From assembly GCA_017381475.1 (NCBI GenBank), contig JAFOCD010000131.1, forward strand, positions 1 through 43,811: DNA of 43,811 nt, written 5' to 3'. How positions within the stretch are numbered: the first letter of the stretch is position 1; each line of letters opens with the position of its first letter. Shown in pieces: positions 28,143 to 35,651 of this stretch. Below the pieces are notes generated by a model. That model saw nothing but the letters and a program-made list of their open reading frames with translations, had not been told where the DNA came from and searched no databases. A program made the translations under genes and the position numbers. This stretch comes from Bacteroidaceae bacterium. GTDB lineage: Bacteria > Bacteroidota > Bacteroidia > Bacteroidales > Bacteroidaceae.

Positions 28143-29206
28143 AATTTGACAAGATAGATATATTCAATACAGGTGGTCAACCTCTCGTTATTGCCGGTCC
28201 TTGCAGTGCCGAGAGTGAGGAGCAGGTGATGCAGGTGGCGACGGAACTTAAGAGCCGTGGAGTCAACATCTTTAGGGCTGGTATATGGAAACCCCGTACA
28301 CGCCCAGGCTGTTTCGAGGGGGTAGGCAAGGATGGCTTGCCATGGCTTGCAAGGGTAAAAAGTGAGCTGGGTATGTACATTGCAACCGAGGTTGCTACTG
28401 CTGAACATGTAGAGCAAGCACTCTGTGCCGGCGTTGATGTGCTTTGGGTCGGTGCGCGTACTACCGCGAACCCCTTTGCAGTACAAGAAATAGCCGATGC
28501 CTTGCGTGGATGTGATATACCTGTGCTTGTGAAAAATCCGGTGAATCCCGATATTGAATTGTGGATTGGTGCAATGGAGCGCCTAGTAAATGCCGGAATA
28601 ACGCGCATTGGCGCAATACACAGGGGGTTCTCTTCATATGGCGAGAAATGTTTCCGCAATGCGCCACAATGGCAGCTCCCCATCGAACTTCACCGTCGTT
28701 TCCCGGGATTGCCACTTTTGTGTGACCCAAGCCACATTGCCGGTAAACGTGAACTTATACTTTCACTTTCGCAGCAGGCAATGGACTTGAATTTCGATGG
28801 CTTGATGATTGAGACGCATTGCAATCCCTATTGTGCCTTGAGTGATGCGCGTCAGCAGGTTACTCCCGATGAACTTGTGGCGATACTCGGTAAACTTGTA
28901 CGTCGTACAGTTGCTGTCGACGGTACCGATTTTCAGGGTTATCGCAGGCAAATTGATGAGATTGACAATGAACTGATGAAATTGTTATCAAAACGCATGG
29001 AAATAGCAAGAGAGATTGGCGAACTGAAACGAGAGAAGGGCATGGTCGTTTTCCAACCCTACCGTTATAACGAGATAATGGAGCGTTATATGAAATTCTG
29101 TGCAGACGCTAGAATCGAGGCCGATGCCGTGCGCGAGATTTTTGAGCTCATTCATTCCGAGAGCATCCGTCAGCAACTTTCTGTAATGAACGACAACGAT
29201 GCTTGA
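28139..29206 (+). CDS. DAHP synthase / type II chorismate mutase fusion
   Basis: 355 residues. The N-terminal ~260 residues are a KDO8P-type DAHP synthase (GPCSAESEEQVMQVA, FRAGIWKPRTRPG, HCNPYCALSD). They condense PEP with erythrose 4-phosphate at the start of the shikimate pathway. From ~265 to 350 follows an AroQ-type chorismate mutase (DEIDNELMKLLSKRMEIARE, ending IHSESIRQQ), which sends chorismate to prephenate. This fusion is common in Bacteroidetes, where it allows feedback through the mutase half. It usually sits with tyrA, an aminotransferase and pheA; here none of those is nearby. Overlaps tatD by 4 bases and the next gene by 8. Confidence 0.93.
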   Translation: MKFDKIDIFNTGGQPLVIAGPCSAESEEQVMQVATELKSRGVNIFRAGIWKPRTRPGCFEGVGKDGLPWLARVKSELGMYIATEVATAEHVEQALCAGVDVLWVGARTTANPFAVQEIADALRGCDIPVLVKNPVNPDIELWIGAMERLVNAGITRIGAIHRGFSSYGEKCFRNAPQWQLPIELHRRFPGLPLLCDPSHIAGKRELILSLSQQAMDLNFDGLMIETHCNPYCALSDARQQVTPDELVAILGKLVRRTVAVDGTDFQGYRRQIDEIDNELMKLLSKRMEIAREIGELKREKGMVVFQPYRYNEIMERYMKFCADARIEADAVREIFELIHSESIRQQLSVMNDNDA

Positions 29207-30326
29207 TAAAATCAAACATGTTCTTTTTTTAATGGCATTTTCTGTCATGGTTGTGTCGTGCATCAATGACAAGGAAAAACATTCGCCGGTCGAAGGTGAT
29301 GTTGTGCCAATGCGCAGTTCCTCGCTTCTTACAATGGTTGAATGTGACGGGTATACGGTGGTTGATATTGCCAATCCATGGGGCGAGGGTATAATGCAGC
29401 GCTATCTGCTTGTGCCGTCCGATGCGGAACTTCCCAAGAACTTACCTTCGGGTGTAGTGCTGCGTACTCCGCTTGAAAAAGTGGTGCTGTTTTCAGGAGT
29501 ACATGCCAGGCTTCTCTGTGAATTAGGAGTGGATGAGGCCATAAAAGGGGCTTGCGACACTCAATATTTATATAATGATGCAGTCTCCCAAGGGCTTGCA
29601 TCCGGGGCTATAGTGGATTGTGGCAGTTCGTTGAATGTTAATAGCGAGCACGTCGTGCAGTTGTCGCCCGACGCAATTTTTGTTTTGCCATACGAAAATG
29701 CTAATCTTGACAAACTTGAAAATCTGGGATATCCACTCTTGCTGTGTGCTGATTATATGGAAACCTCGCCGTTGGGGTGTGCCGAGTGGATGCGGTTTTA
29801 TGGACGTCTGTTCGGGGTAGCAGCAAGTGCAGATTCTCTATTTTTGGCAGTCTCTTCCGAGTATGAATCGTTATCTGGATCTGTGAAGAGCATATCAGAA
29901 CGACCCAGATTGATGTGTGAACTTGCAAGTAGTTCGGTTTGGTATGTGCCGTGTGGCGAGAGTACTATGGGGCGCATGTATGCCGACGCCGGTGCCGATT
30001 ACATTTTCTCTTACAATAAAGGTGGCGGTTCTGTTCCTCTCTCCTACGAACTTGTGTTCGACAAGGCCTGTGATGCCGATATCTGGCTGTTCAAATACAA
30101 CTCAAAGCAAGATAAGACATATGGAACTCTTCAGGCGGAATATGGTGGCTATGCATATTTCAAACCATTCAAGGAACGTAAAATATATGCCTGCAATACA
30201 TATCGTAAAAGACTTTTCGAAGAGACCTCTTTCCATCCCGAGATTCTTTTGAAAGAACTGGTTTCAATATTCCATCCCGAAATACTTCCCGGTTATACTC
30301 TGCGCTATTATGAGAAAATGTATTGA
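29199..30326 (+). CDS. Substrate-binding lipoprotein of a FecCD/BtuC-type ABC importer
   Basis: 375 residues. Lipobox at Cys21 (VMVVSCIND), so anchored in the envelope. From ~90 it resembles the periplasmic-binding (BtuF/FecB/FhuD) fold: VVLFSGVHARLLCELG, VQLSPDAIFVLPY, and a final KERKIYACNT-like strand. The ligand is an iron-siderophore, haem or cobalamin by family; nothing in the sequence decides among them. The permease starts inside the last codons (17-base overlap), so they form one transporter. No riboswitch is present upstream because the gene lies inside an operon. Confidence 0.88.
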   Translation: MLDKIKHVLFLMAFSVMVVSCINDKEKHSPVEGDVVPMRSSSLLTMVECDGYTVVDIANPWGEGIMQRYLLVPSDAELPKNLPSGVVLRTPLEKVVLFSGVHARLLCELGVDEAIKGACDTQYLYNDAVSQGLASGAIVDCGSSLNVNSEHVVQLSPDAIFVLPYENANLDKLENLGYPLLLCADYMETSPLGCAEWMRFYGRLFGVAASADSLFLAVSSEYESLSGSVKSISERPRLMCELASSSVWYVPCGESTMGRMYADAGADYIFSYNKGGGSVPLSYELVFDKACDADIWLFKYNSKQDKTYGTLQAEYGGYAYFKPFKERKIYACNTYRKRLFEETSFHPEILLKELVSIFHPEILPGYTLRYYEKMY

Positions 30327-31323
30327 TAAAAAGACCTTTGCCTACATCCTGGCGTTGTTGTCACTGCTATTGCTCTTCTTGGCAAATCTATCTTATGGTA
30401 GTGTCAGTATACCATTCAGTGAGGTGTTGTCAATAATAACAGGCAATGATAGCGAATGGAGGTGGAGTGTAATGGTGCTTGAGCTGCGTTTGCCTCAGGC
30501 GCTCACAGCTGTGCTTGCCGGTTCTTCGATATCTGTAGCCGGTTTGTTGCTTCAAACGGTGCTTCGTAATCCCCTTGCCGGCCCCGAGGTGCTTGGTGTG
30601 AACAGCGGTGCAGGCCTTGGAGTGGCTGTAGTCATGCTGTGTGGCGTTTCAACTTTTGGGCTGTCAGGCCATTTGGCAGTCTTGTGCGGTGCTTTTATCG
30701 GTGCACTACTTATTATGCTTGTAATAATGTCACTGTCAACATTGCTGCGTAATAATATATTTTTGTTGATTGCCGGTGTTGCAGTTAGTTATATAACATC
30801 ATCGGCCATTACATTGCTGAACTATTTCTCTACAGCCGATGGAGTGCAGTCCTACACAGTTTGGGGAATGGGCAATTTTAGCGGCGTAACCATGGATAAA
30901 ATCGCCTTTTTTGCTCCGGTGGCAATTGTGCTTCTGCTTTTCTCTCTCTTGATGATCAAACCATTGAATGCCATGCAGGCGGGTGATGCGTATGCAGTGA
31001 ATTTAGGCATCAATGTCAAGCGTGTGCGTTGTGCAGCGCTATGTGTAGCCGGCTTGCTGACTGCAGTTGTCATATCTTTCTGTGGACCGGTGTCATTTAT
31101 TGGACTGGCAGTTCCTCATATAGCCCGAATAGTGCTCCGCAGCAACAATCATGCCCAACTCATACCATCTACCATGATACTGGGTGCATCCGTTGCATTG
31201 CTATGTAATTTGGTTTGCCAATTACCCGGCAATGCCACTCCTTTGCCTTTGGGCGCAGTTACTCCACTCGTGGGCGCGCCTGTGATTATTTATGTCGTCT
31301 TGAAGAACCGTGGAGTGAGATAA
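30310..31323 (+). CDS. FecCD/BtuC-family ABC transporter permease
   Basis: 337 residues, about ten transmembrane helices, the normal size. Family marks: LRLPQALTAVLAGSSISVAGLLLQTVLRNPLAGPEVLGVNSGAG-like N-terminal core (LP of the first motif near 58-60), and GPVSFIGLAVPHIARIV near 258-273, which contains the coupling helix for the ATPase. It imports the ligand of the binding protein encoded just upstream. The expected ATPase (BtuD/FecE type) is not next: a convergent pseudouridine synthase gene begins 7 bases on. The ATPase must therefore be elsewhere or shared. Confidence 0.92.
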   Translation: MRKCIDKKTFAYILALLSLLLLFLANLSYGSVSIPFSEVLSIITGNDSEWRWSVMVLELRLPQALTAVLAGSSISVAGLLLQTVLRNPLAGPEVLGVNSGAGLGVAVVMLCGVSTFGLSGHLAVLCGAFIGALLIMLVIMSLSTLLRNNIFLLIAGVAVSYITSSAITLLNYFSTADGVQSYTVWGMGNFSGVTMDKIAFFAPVAIVLLLFSLLMIKPLNAMQAGDAYAVNLGINVKRVRCAALCVAGLLTAVVISFCGPVSFIGLAVPHIARIVLRSNNHAQLIPSTMILGASVALLCNLVCQLPGNATPLPLGAVTPLVGAPVIIYVVLKNRGVR

Positions 31324-31330
31324 ACGCCAT

Positions 31331-31999
31331 TTATCCCTCGAAACTCTGCCATAACTTGTCGCTTGGCAGTGGGGCGGTTATTGCAATAGTCTCTTTTGAC
31401 ACCGGGTGTGTAAACTCAATGTAGCGTGCGTGGAGTGAGATGCTGCCGTCGGGGTTGGAGCGCTGTGCGCCATATTTCAGGTCTCCCTTGATGGGGCAGC
31501 CTATTGACGAGAGCTGGCAGCGTATCTGGTGGTGGCGGCCGGTCTTCAGTTCCACCTCAATCAGGTTATAATTCTGCGATGCAGCAGCAAGTCTGTAGTG
31601 TAGCAGGGCGCGTTTTGCGCCTTTAACCTCCTTGGGGTAGGAGAAACTCTTGTTCATCTTTTCATTACGCAGAATCCAGCTCTCAATGTCAGCTTCGGCA
31701 GGAGTGGGTATTCCTTTGGTGAGTGCCCAATATATCTTTTTGACTGCACCCTCGCTGAACATGCGGTTCAGTCTCTCAAGAGCCTTGCTTGTCTTCGCAA
31801 ATACCACGATGCCGCTCACGGGGCGGTCGAGCCTGTGGGGCAGGCCAATGAAGACATTGCCGGGCTTGGCATATTTCTCCTTGAGGTACTGTTTCATTGT
31901 GTCGCACAATGACGCGTCGCCGGTCTTGTCGCCCTGTACAATCTCGCCGGCAGCCTTGTTAATGACAATTATGTGGTTGTCTTCGTATAGTACCTTCAT
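31331..31999 (-). CDS. RluA-family pseudouridine synthase
   Basis: 222 residues: the compact catalytic form without an S4 domain. The catalytic Asp58 lies in PHRLDRPVSGIVVFAKT, and ELKTGRHHQIR and GLxYGA-like DLKYGAQRS are also typical. It converts uridine to pseudouridine in rRNA or tRNA; the target site is not predictable. Co-transcribed with the upstream TetR gene, with a gap of only three bases (32000-32002). Converges on the ABC permease gene with 7 bases between them and no visible terminator. Confidence 0.91.
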   Translation of the reverse strand: MKVLYEDNHIIVINKAAGEIVQGDKTGDASLCDTMKQYLKEKYAKPGNVFIGLPHRLDRPVSGIVVFAKTSKALERLNRMFSEGAVKKIYWALTKGIPTPAEADIESWILRNEKMNKSFSYPKEVKGAKRALLHYRLAAASQNYNLIEVELKTGRHHQIRCQLSSIGCPIKGDLKYGAQRSNPDGSISLHARYIEFTHPVSKETIAITAPLPSDKLWQSFEG

Positions 32000-32002
32000 G
32001 GT

Positions 32003-32596
32003 TTATTGTATGTTTACTGTGGATTTGTGACCAAGTGCGCTGAGTATGACTCTCTCAGTGAAATGGTACACGAACTTGTCGTCGTTGTTGCGGTTTATGA
32101 TGCCGTTGATGAACGGTATCTCAATGCCCTTGAGGCAGAAGTGCAGGAAACGTGCGGCAAGGTCGGGGCTTTCGCTGTTGAAGATTCCTTTCTGGTTGCC
32201 CTCGGATATGATGTGGCGGAACAGAGCAATCTCCTTTGCATCGAAAGTCTTGCGAATGTGTTCCACAATGAGAATATAATCGGAATGCAGACAACCGTTG
32301 CGACGCACGATGTTGCGTGTCATCTGTAGGCGCACGAAAACGAGCTTTATGATTTTCTTGTCGGCTGGAATTTTTGACATGGCAACCTTGGTTACGGCTG
32401 CTGAAATCTTCTTCACCTCCATCTCAATGCTTGCCTCCAGCAACTGCTCTTTACTCTGGAAATATGTATACAGCGTTCGACGGCTCTTATTTGCGGCCTT
32501 TGCCACATCGTTCATGGTTATGTTGCCGATGCCCTGCTTTGAGAAAAGCCTGCGCGCGACATTGATAATCTGTTCCCTGGTTTCTATTGTGGACAT
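32003..32596 (-). CDS. TetR/AcrR-family transcriptional regulator
   Basis: 197 residues. The N-terminal helix-turn-helix (about 6-53: REQIINVARRLFSKQG, MNDVAKAANKSRRTLYTYFQSKEQLLE) is clear; the C-terminal ligand domain is divergent, so the effector is unknown. A 30-base near-palindrome covers its own promoter (32621-32650), the usual sign of autorepression. The pseudouridine synthase gene is in the same transcript. No efflux pump is next to it in this window. Confidence 0.92.
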   Translation of the reverse strand: MSTIETREQIINVARRLFSKQGIGNITMNDVAKAANKSRRTLYTYFQSKEQLLEASIEMEVKKISAAVTKVAMSKIPADKKIIKLVFVRLQMTRNIVRRNGCLHSDYILIVEHIRKTFDAKEIALFRHIISEGNQKGIFNSESPDLAARFLHFCLKGIEIPFINGIINRNNDDKFVYHFTERVILSALGHKSTVNIQ

Positions 32597-32620
32597 AAAT
32601 TGGTATAACTTCTAATTCTT

Positions 32621-32654
32621 TGCAAAATTACACAATTGTGCAATTTTGTGCAAA
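32621..32654 (-). promoter_or_regulatory. TetR promoter overlapped by a palindromic operator
   Basis: On the minus strand, TTTG (32651-32654), 20 nt, TAATTTTG (32623-32630). A palindrome centred between 32635 and 32636 spans 32621-32650 with 12 of 15 positions paired, covering the spacer and the -7 box. Confidence 0.7.
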
Positions 32655-32754
32655 GTAACGGCGTTGAAATTTGTCATAATAACATGTTTTTAGTGCTTTT
32701 TTACATGTTTGGACATTTTTTTCAATTACAGAATGCAATTTTTTGTCCGAAAAT

Positions 32755-32785
32755 TTTGCAGATATGAAAAAAAACTATACCTTTG
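32755..32785 (+). promoter_or_regulatory. Promoter of the initiator tRNA
   Basis: TTTG (32755-32758), exactly 19 nt, TACCTTTG (32778-32785), 21 nt before the tRNA: a perfect Bacteroidetes promoter. Confidence 0.85.
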
Positions 32786-32806
32786 CATCAGATTTAAGAA
32801 ATGCAC

Positions 32807-32878
32807 CGCGGGGTGGAGCAGTGGTAGCTCGTTGGGCTCATAACCCAAAGGCCGGAGGTTCGATCCCTTCCCCCGCTA
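32807..32878 (+). tRNA. Initiator tRNA-fMet (CAT)
   Basis: 72-nt cloverleaf. Anticodon CAT in loop CTCATAA. Initiator features: an unpaired C1-T72 at the acceptor end and three G-C pairs at the base of the anticodon stem (GGG/CCC). No encoded CCA. Confidence 0.95.
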
Positions 32879-32881
32879 CTC

Positions 32882-32911
32882 AAAGGAGAACGAAAGTTCT
32901 CCTTTTTTTAT
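32882..32911 (+). terminator. Terminator of tRNA-fMet
   Basis: AAAGGAGAAC (32882-32891) pairs with GTTCTCCTTT (32896-32905) around a GAAA tetraloop, then Ts. Confidence 0.9.
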
Positions 32912-32986
32912 TTTCGTGACTTTGGAGAAGGCTGAGTCATTCGTGGAATAAATTTCAACCAGCTTCCTAAAAATTACCGGTATAAA

Positions 32987-33018
32987 TTGCTTGTTACAAT
33001 ATTTAATTTATATCTTCG
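32987..33018 (+). promoter_or_regulatory. Promoter of aspA
   Basis: TTGC (32987-32990), 20 nt, TATCTTCG (33011-33018). The leader of ~70 nt shows no obvious structure. Confidence 0.6.
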
Positions 33019-33095
33019 CATATCGGTAGGGCGAGAATTGGCGTTTCTGCTGAACAATTTCTTTGCCCTGTTTGTTTTTAACTAAAAAAGTTGCA

Positions 33096-34514
33096 ATGAT
33101 GAAAACACGTCTTGAACATGATTCATTAGGCGAGATTCAGGTCCCTGCCAATGCTTATTACGGAGTGCAGACACTGCGCGCGATAGTTAATTTCAAGGAT
33201 ATATCCGGAATTACTATTAGTGACCATCCCTATTATGTAAAGGCTCTTGCAATGGTAAAGTGGGCGGCGGCGCATGCGAATGTGTCGCTTGGTACACTTG
33301 ATGAGAAGATTGGCAAGGCCATAAAGAAGGCCTGTGAGGAAATTATGGAAGGTGCGCTGGTAGACCAGTTTCCGGTTGATCTCATGCAGGGTGGTGCAGG
33401 AACATCTACAAACATGAATATAAATGAGGTTGTAGCGAACCGCGCACTTGAGATAATGGGACATCAGAAAGGTGAGTATCAGTACTGCCACCCCAATGAC
33501 CATGTAAACCTCTCGCAGTCTACAAACGATGCCTATCCAACCTCGTTCAAGCTCTGCTTCATACTGCATAATGAGGATTTAGTGCGTGAACTCAAGCGCC
33601 TTATTGAATCATTCCGTGCCAAGGGCAAAGAATTCAGTCAAGTGATAAAGATGGGTCGCACCCAGTTGCAGGATGCCGTGCCAATGACATTGGGGCAGGA
33701 GTTTGAAGCATTTGCCGCTACGCTTGAGGAAGAGGTTAGCCGCCTGAACGAGATGGCGCGTCTGTTCCTTGAAGTGAACATGGGTGCTACGGCAATTGGT
33801 ACAGGTATCAACACCGAGCCCGGCTATGCCCAGGCTTGTGTCGATGCGTTGCGCGCAATCTCTGGCAAACCGTTTGTGCTGGCCGGCAACCTTGTCGAGG
33901 CTACTCCCGATGCCGGTTCAACAGTGATGTACTCATCGGCGTTGAAGCGTCTTGCTGTGAAGTTGTCAAAAATCTGCAACGACCTTCGCCTGCTCTCAAG
34001 CGGTCCACGCTGTGGCCTCAATGAGATCAATCTGCCTCCAATGCAACCTGGTTCAAGTATCATGCCTGGTAAGGTGAACCCGGTTATTCCCGAGGTGGTT
34101 AACCAAATATGCTTCCGTGTTATTGGCAATGACCTCACAGTTACCTTCGCTGCCGAAGCCGGACAGTTGCAACTCAATGTAATGGAACCGGTGATTGTAC
34201 ACTCAATCATTTCGTCAATACGCATGCTGTTGCGCGGTCTGACACGCCTGCGTGTACTGTGTGTCGATGGCATTACCGCAAACGAGGGCCATTGCAAGGA
34301 ACTTGTTATGGGCAGCATTGGTATTGTAACAGCACTCAACCCCGTACTTGGATATGAAAACAGCGCGAAGATTGCAAAACGAGCGCTCAAGGAGAACCGC
34401 AGTGTCTATGACCTTGTCCTTGAGGAAGGCCTGCTGTCGCAGGAGGAACTCGATGATCTGCTGCGTCCCGAGAACATGATTGCACCTCACAAGATGCCAC
34501 ACAAGAAATATTGA
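33096..34514 (+). CDS. aspA: Aspartate ammonia-lyase
   Basis: 472 residues from the first of two adjacent ATGs (33096, 33099). Reversibly converts aspartate to fumarate and ammonia; in fumarate-respiring anaerobes it feeds fumarate reductase. Fumarase/aspartase superfamily marks: GGAGTSTNMN (~105-114), and the signature loop GSSIMPGKVNP, with the catalytic Ser. Aspartase was chosen over fumarase because of the N-terminal RLEHDSLGEIQVPANAYYGVQTLRA pattern; a fumarase cannot be wholly excluded. Own promoter and strong terminator. Confidence 0.93.
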   Translation: MMKTRLEHDSLGEIQVPANAYYGVQTLRAIVNFKDISGITISDHPYYVKALAMVKWAAAHANVSLGTLDEKIGKAIKKACEEIMEGALVDQFPVDLMQGGAGTSTNMNINEVVANRALEIMGHQKGEYQYCHPNDHVNLSQSTNDAYPTSFKLCFILHNEDLVRELKRLIESFRAKGKEFSQVIKMGRTQLQDAVPMTLGQEFEAFAATLEEEVSRLNEMARLFLEVNMGATAIGTGINTEPGYAQACVDALRAISGKPFVLAGNLVEATPDAGSTVMYSSALKRLAVKLSKICNDLRLLSSGPRCGLNEINLPPMQPGSSIMPGKVNPVIPEVVNQICFRVIGNDLTVTFAAEAGQLQLNVMEPVIVHSIISSIRMLLRGLTRLRVLCVDGITANEGHCKELVMGSIGIVTALNPVLGYENSAKIAKRALKENRSVYDLVLEEGLLSQEELDDLLRPENMIAPHKMPHKKY

Positions 34515-34528
34515 TATAGTAAAGAAAT

Positions 34529-34568
34529 CATACGAAAAAACCGAGCCACGGCTCGGTTTTTTCGTATG
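34529..34568. terminator. 19-bp perfect bidirectional terminator
   Basis: 34529-34547 pairs without mismatch with 34550-34568, with A6/T6 tracts in the arms. It serves convergent aspA and ompH. Confidence 0.9.
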
Positions 34569-34590
34569 TCTCGATACTTGTGTAACTGTG

Positions 34591-35226
34591 TTATTTTTTT
34601 GCATTCAAGCCCTTGACAATATCGTCGGTGATGTTCAAGGCATCGTTGGCATAAAGCATGTTGCCGCCAATCTTGGTGAGGATAAAGTCATACTTCTTTT
34701 CGCTGTTGTACTCCTGGATGTAGTTGTTGATATTCAGGGTCAGTTCGTTATATTTTGTATTCCTGTACTCCTCCAGTTCTGCAATCATTGACTGACTGCG
34801 CTGTAACAGTTCCTGGTCTTTCTTCATTATTTTCTCATACTCGGCCTGTGCGCGCTCCTGTGTTGCGAAGACATTGTTCTGTACTTTCTGCTCAAAAGCC
34901 GCAGCCTCTTCCTGTAGGCTTTTCCTCTCGTTCTCAATAGTGTTGTTGAAACTCATCTCCTTGCGGATAAGCTCCTTCTGTATCTCCTGTGCAAACTTGT
35001 ATTTTGTAAGCAGTGAGTCATAGTCGACATAAGCAATCCTTATGTTGCAGACAGGGTGTGAACCTGCATGTGCAATTGCAGTAGCAGAACTGTCGCTGGG
35101 TTCTGTACATTCAATGTCTGTTTGCGAACAACTGCATGCCTTGTCATTATTTGATGAACATTGTGTGAAAAGCAATTGGGTAAACACCAATGCAGCCAGC
35201 AGCATAAATTTCTTTGTGGTTTTCAT
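34591..35226 (-). CDS. OmpH/Skp-family periplasmic chaperone, lipoprotein form
   Basis: 211 residues. The lipobox ends at Cys23 (LLFTQCSSN), followed by a ~45-residue Cys/Ser/Thr-rich linker. Then the Skp/OmpH fold: IAYVDYDSLLTKY, a long charged coiled coil (~85-160), and YDFILTKIGGNMLYANDALNIT at the end. Skp holds unfolded outer-membrane proteins in the periplasm on their way to BAM; here it would be tethered to a membrane. The upstream small-protein gene ends 14 bases before its start (operon). Confidence 0.88.
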   Translation of the reverse strand: MKTTKKFMLLAALVFTQLLFTQCSSNNDKACSCSQTDIECTEPSDSSATAIAHAGSHPVCNIRIAYVDYDSLLTKYKFAQEIQKELIRKEMSFNNTIENERKSLQEEAAAFEQKVQNNVFATQERAQAEYEKIMKKDQELLQRSQSMIAELEEYRNTKYNELTLNINNYIQEYNSEKKYDFILTKIGGNMLYANDALNITDDIVKGLNAKK

Positions 35227-35240
35227 AGTTGCTGTTTTGT

Positions 35241-35459
35241 TTATCTGTTTTCTCTTCTTTCATTTACAGCCATAGGGTTCTTCCTGCGTGCGTCCCTGTC
35301 TTGCGACTGTACACACTTGATGCCTCTCCGGCGCATCTCCTTGTTGCCTCCAACATGCGTGTTGGGGAACCTGCCGTTTTTCTTCATTATAACCTTTATG
35401 GCAAGCAACGCAACGCATATTGCAATAATTAACAATGTAAATAGTAAAGTTTTGAACAT
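35241..35459 (-). CDS. Small conserved membrane protein, 72 residues
   Basis: Start chosen at the ATG at 35459, which puts the membrane segment (~4-24, TLLFTLLIIAICVALLAIKVI) at the N-terminus. The cytosolic tail is basic and holds FPNTHVGGNKEMRRRGIKCVQSQDRDAR, with one Cys. I recall similar ~70-residue proteins in Bacteroidetes but no function. Transcribed with the OmpH gene, so an envelope role is a guess. A TATCTTTG -7 box lies on this strand at 35516-35523. Confidence 0.72.
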   Translation of the reverse strand: MFKTLLFTLLIIAICVALLAIKVIMKKNGRFPNTHVGGNKEMRRRGIKCVQSQDRDARRKNPMAVNERRENR

Positions 35460-35515
35460 TTCTATTAACTTTGTAGTGTAGTAAGCAAAAAAAGGTTTTT
35501 TCTCGATAGGTGCTG

Positions 35516-35523
35516 CAAAGATA
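35516..35523 (-). promoter_or_regulatory. -7 box of the small-protein/ompH operon
   Basis: Minus strand TATCTTTG then CAGC, 57 bases before the start at 35459; no exact -33 box. Confidence 0.55.
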
Positions 35524-35651
35524 GTGCTTTTTATTGTCCCGTTATTGGACGAAATACCAAAAAAAAGTAAAAAAGGGCAGCGGAAATGAATAATTAACAA
35601 TATTTTACAAAATCACCAAAAGGTTTTAACCTATTTAAACAAATTCTGGAT

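Noticed and set aside
28900..29250. Cobalamin or other riboswitch for the ABC importer
   Set aside because: The region before the binding protein is coding sequence of the DAHP synthase fusion and shows no conserved B12-box-like element.
31309..31441. Direct repeat CGTGGAGTGAGAT at 31309-31321 and 31429-31441
   Set aside because: Only two 13-base copies, each in or next to unrelated coding sequence; probably chance, and no element is bounded by them.
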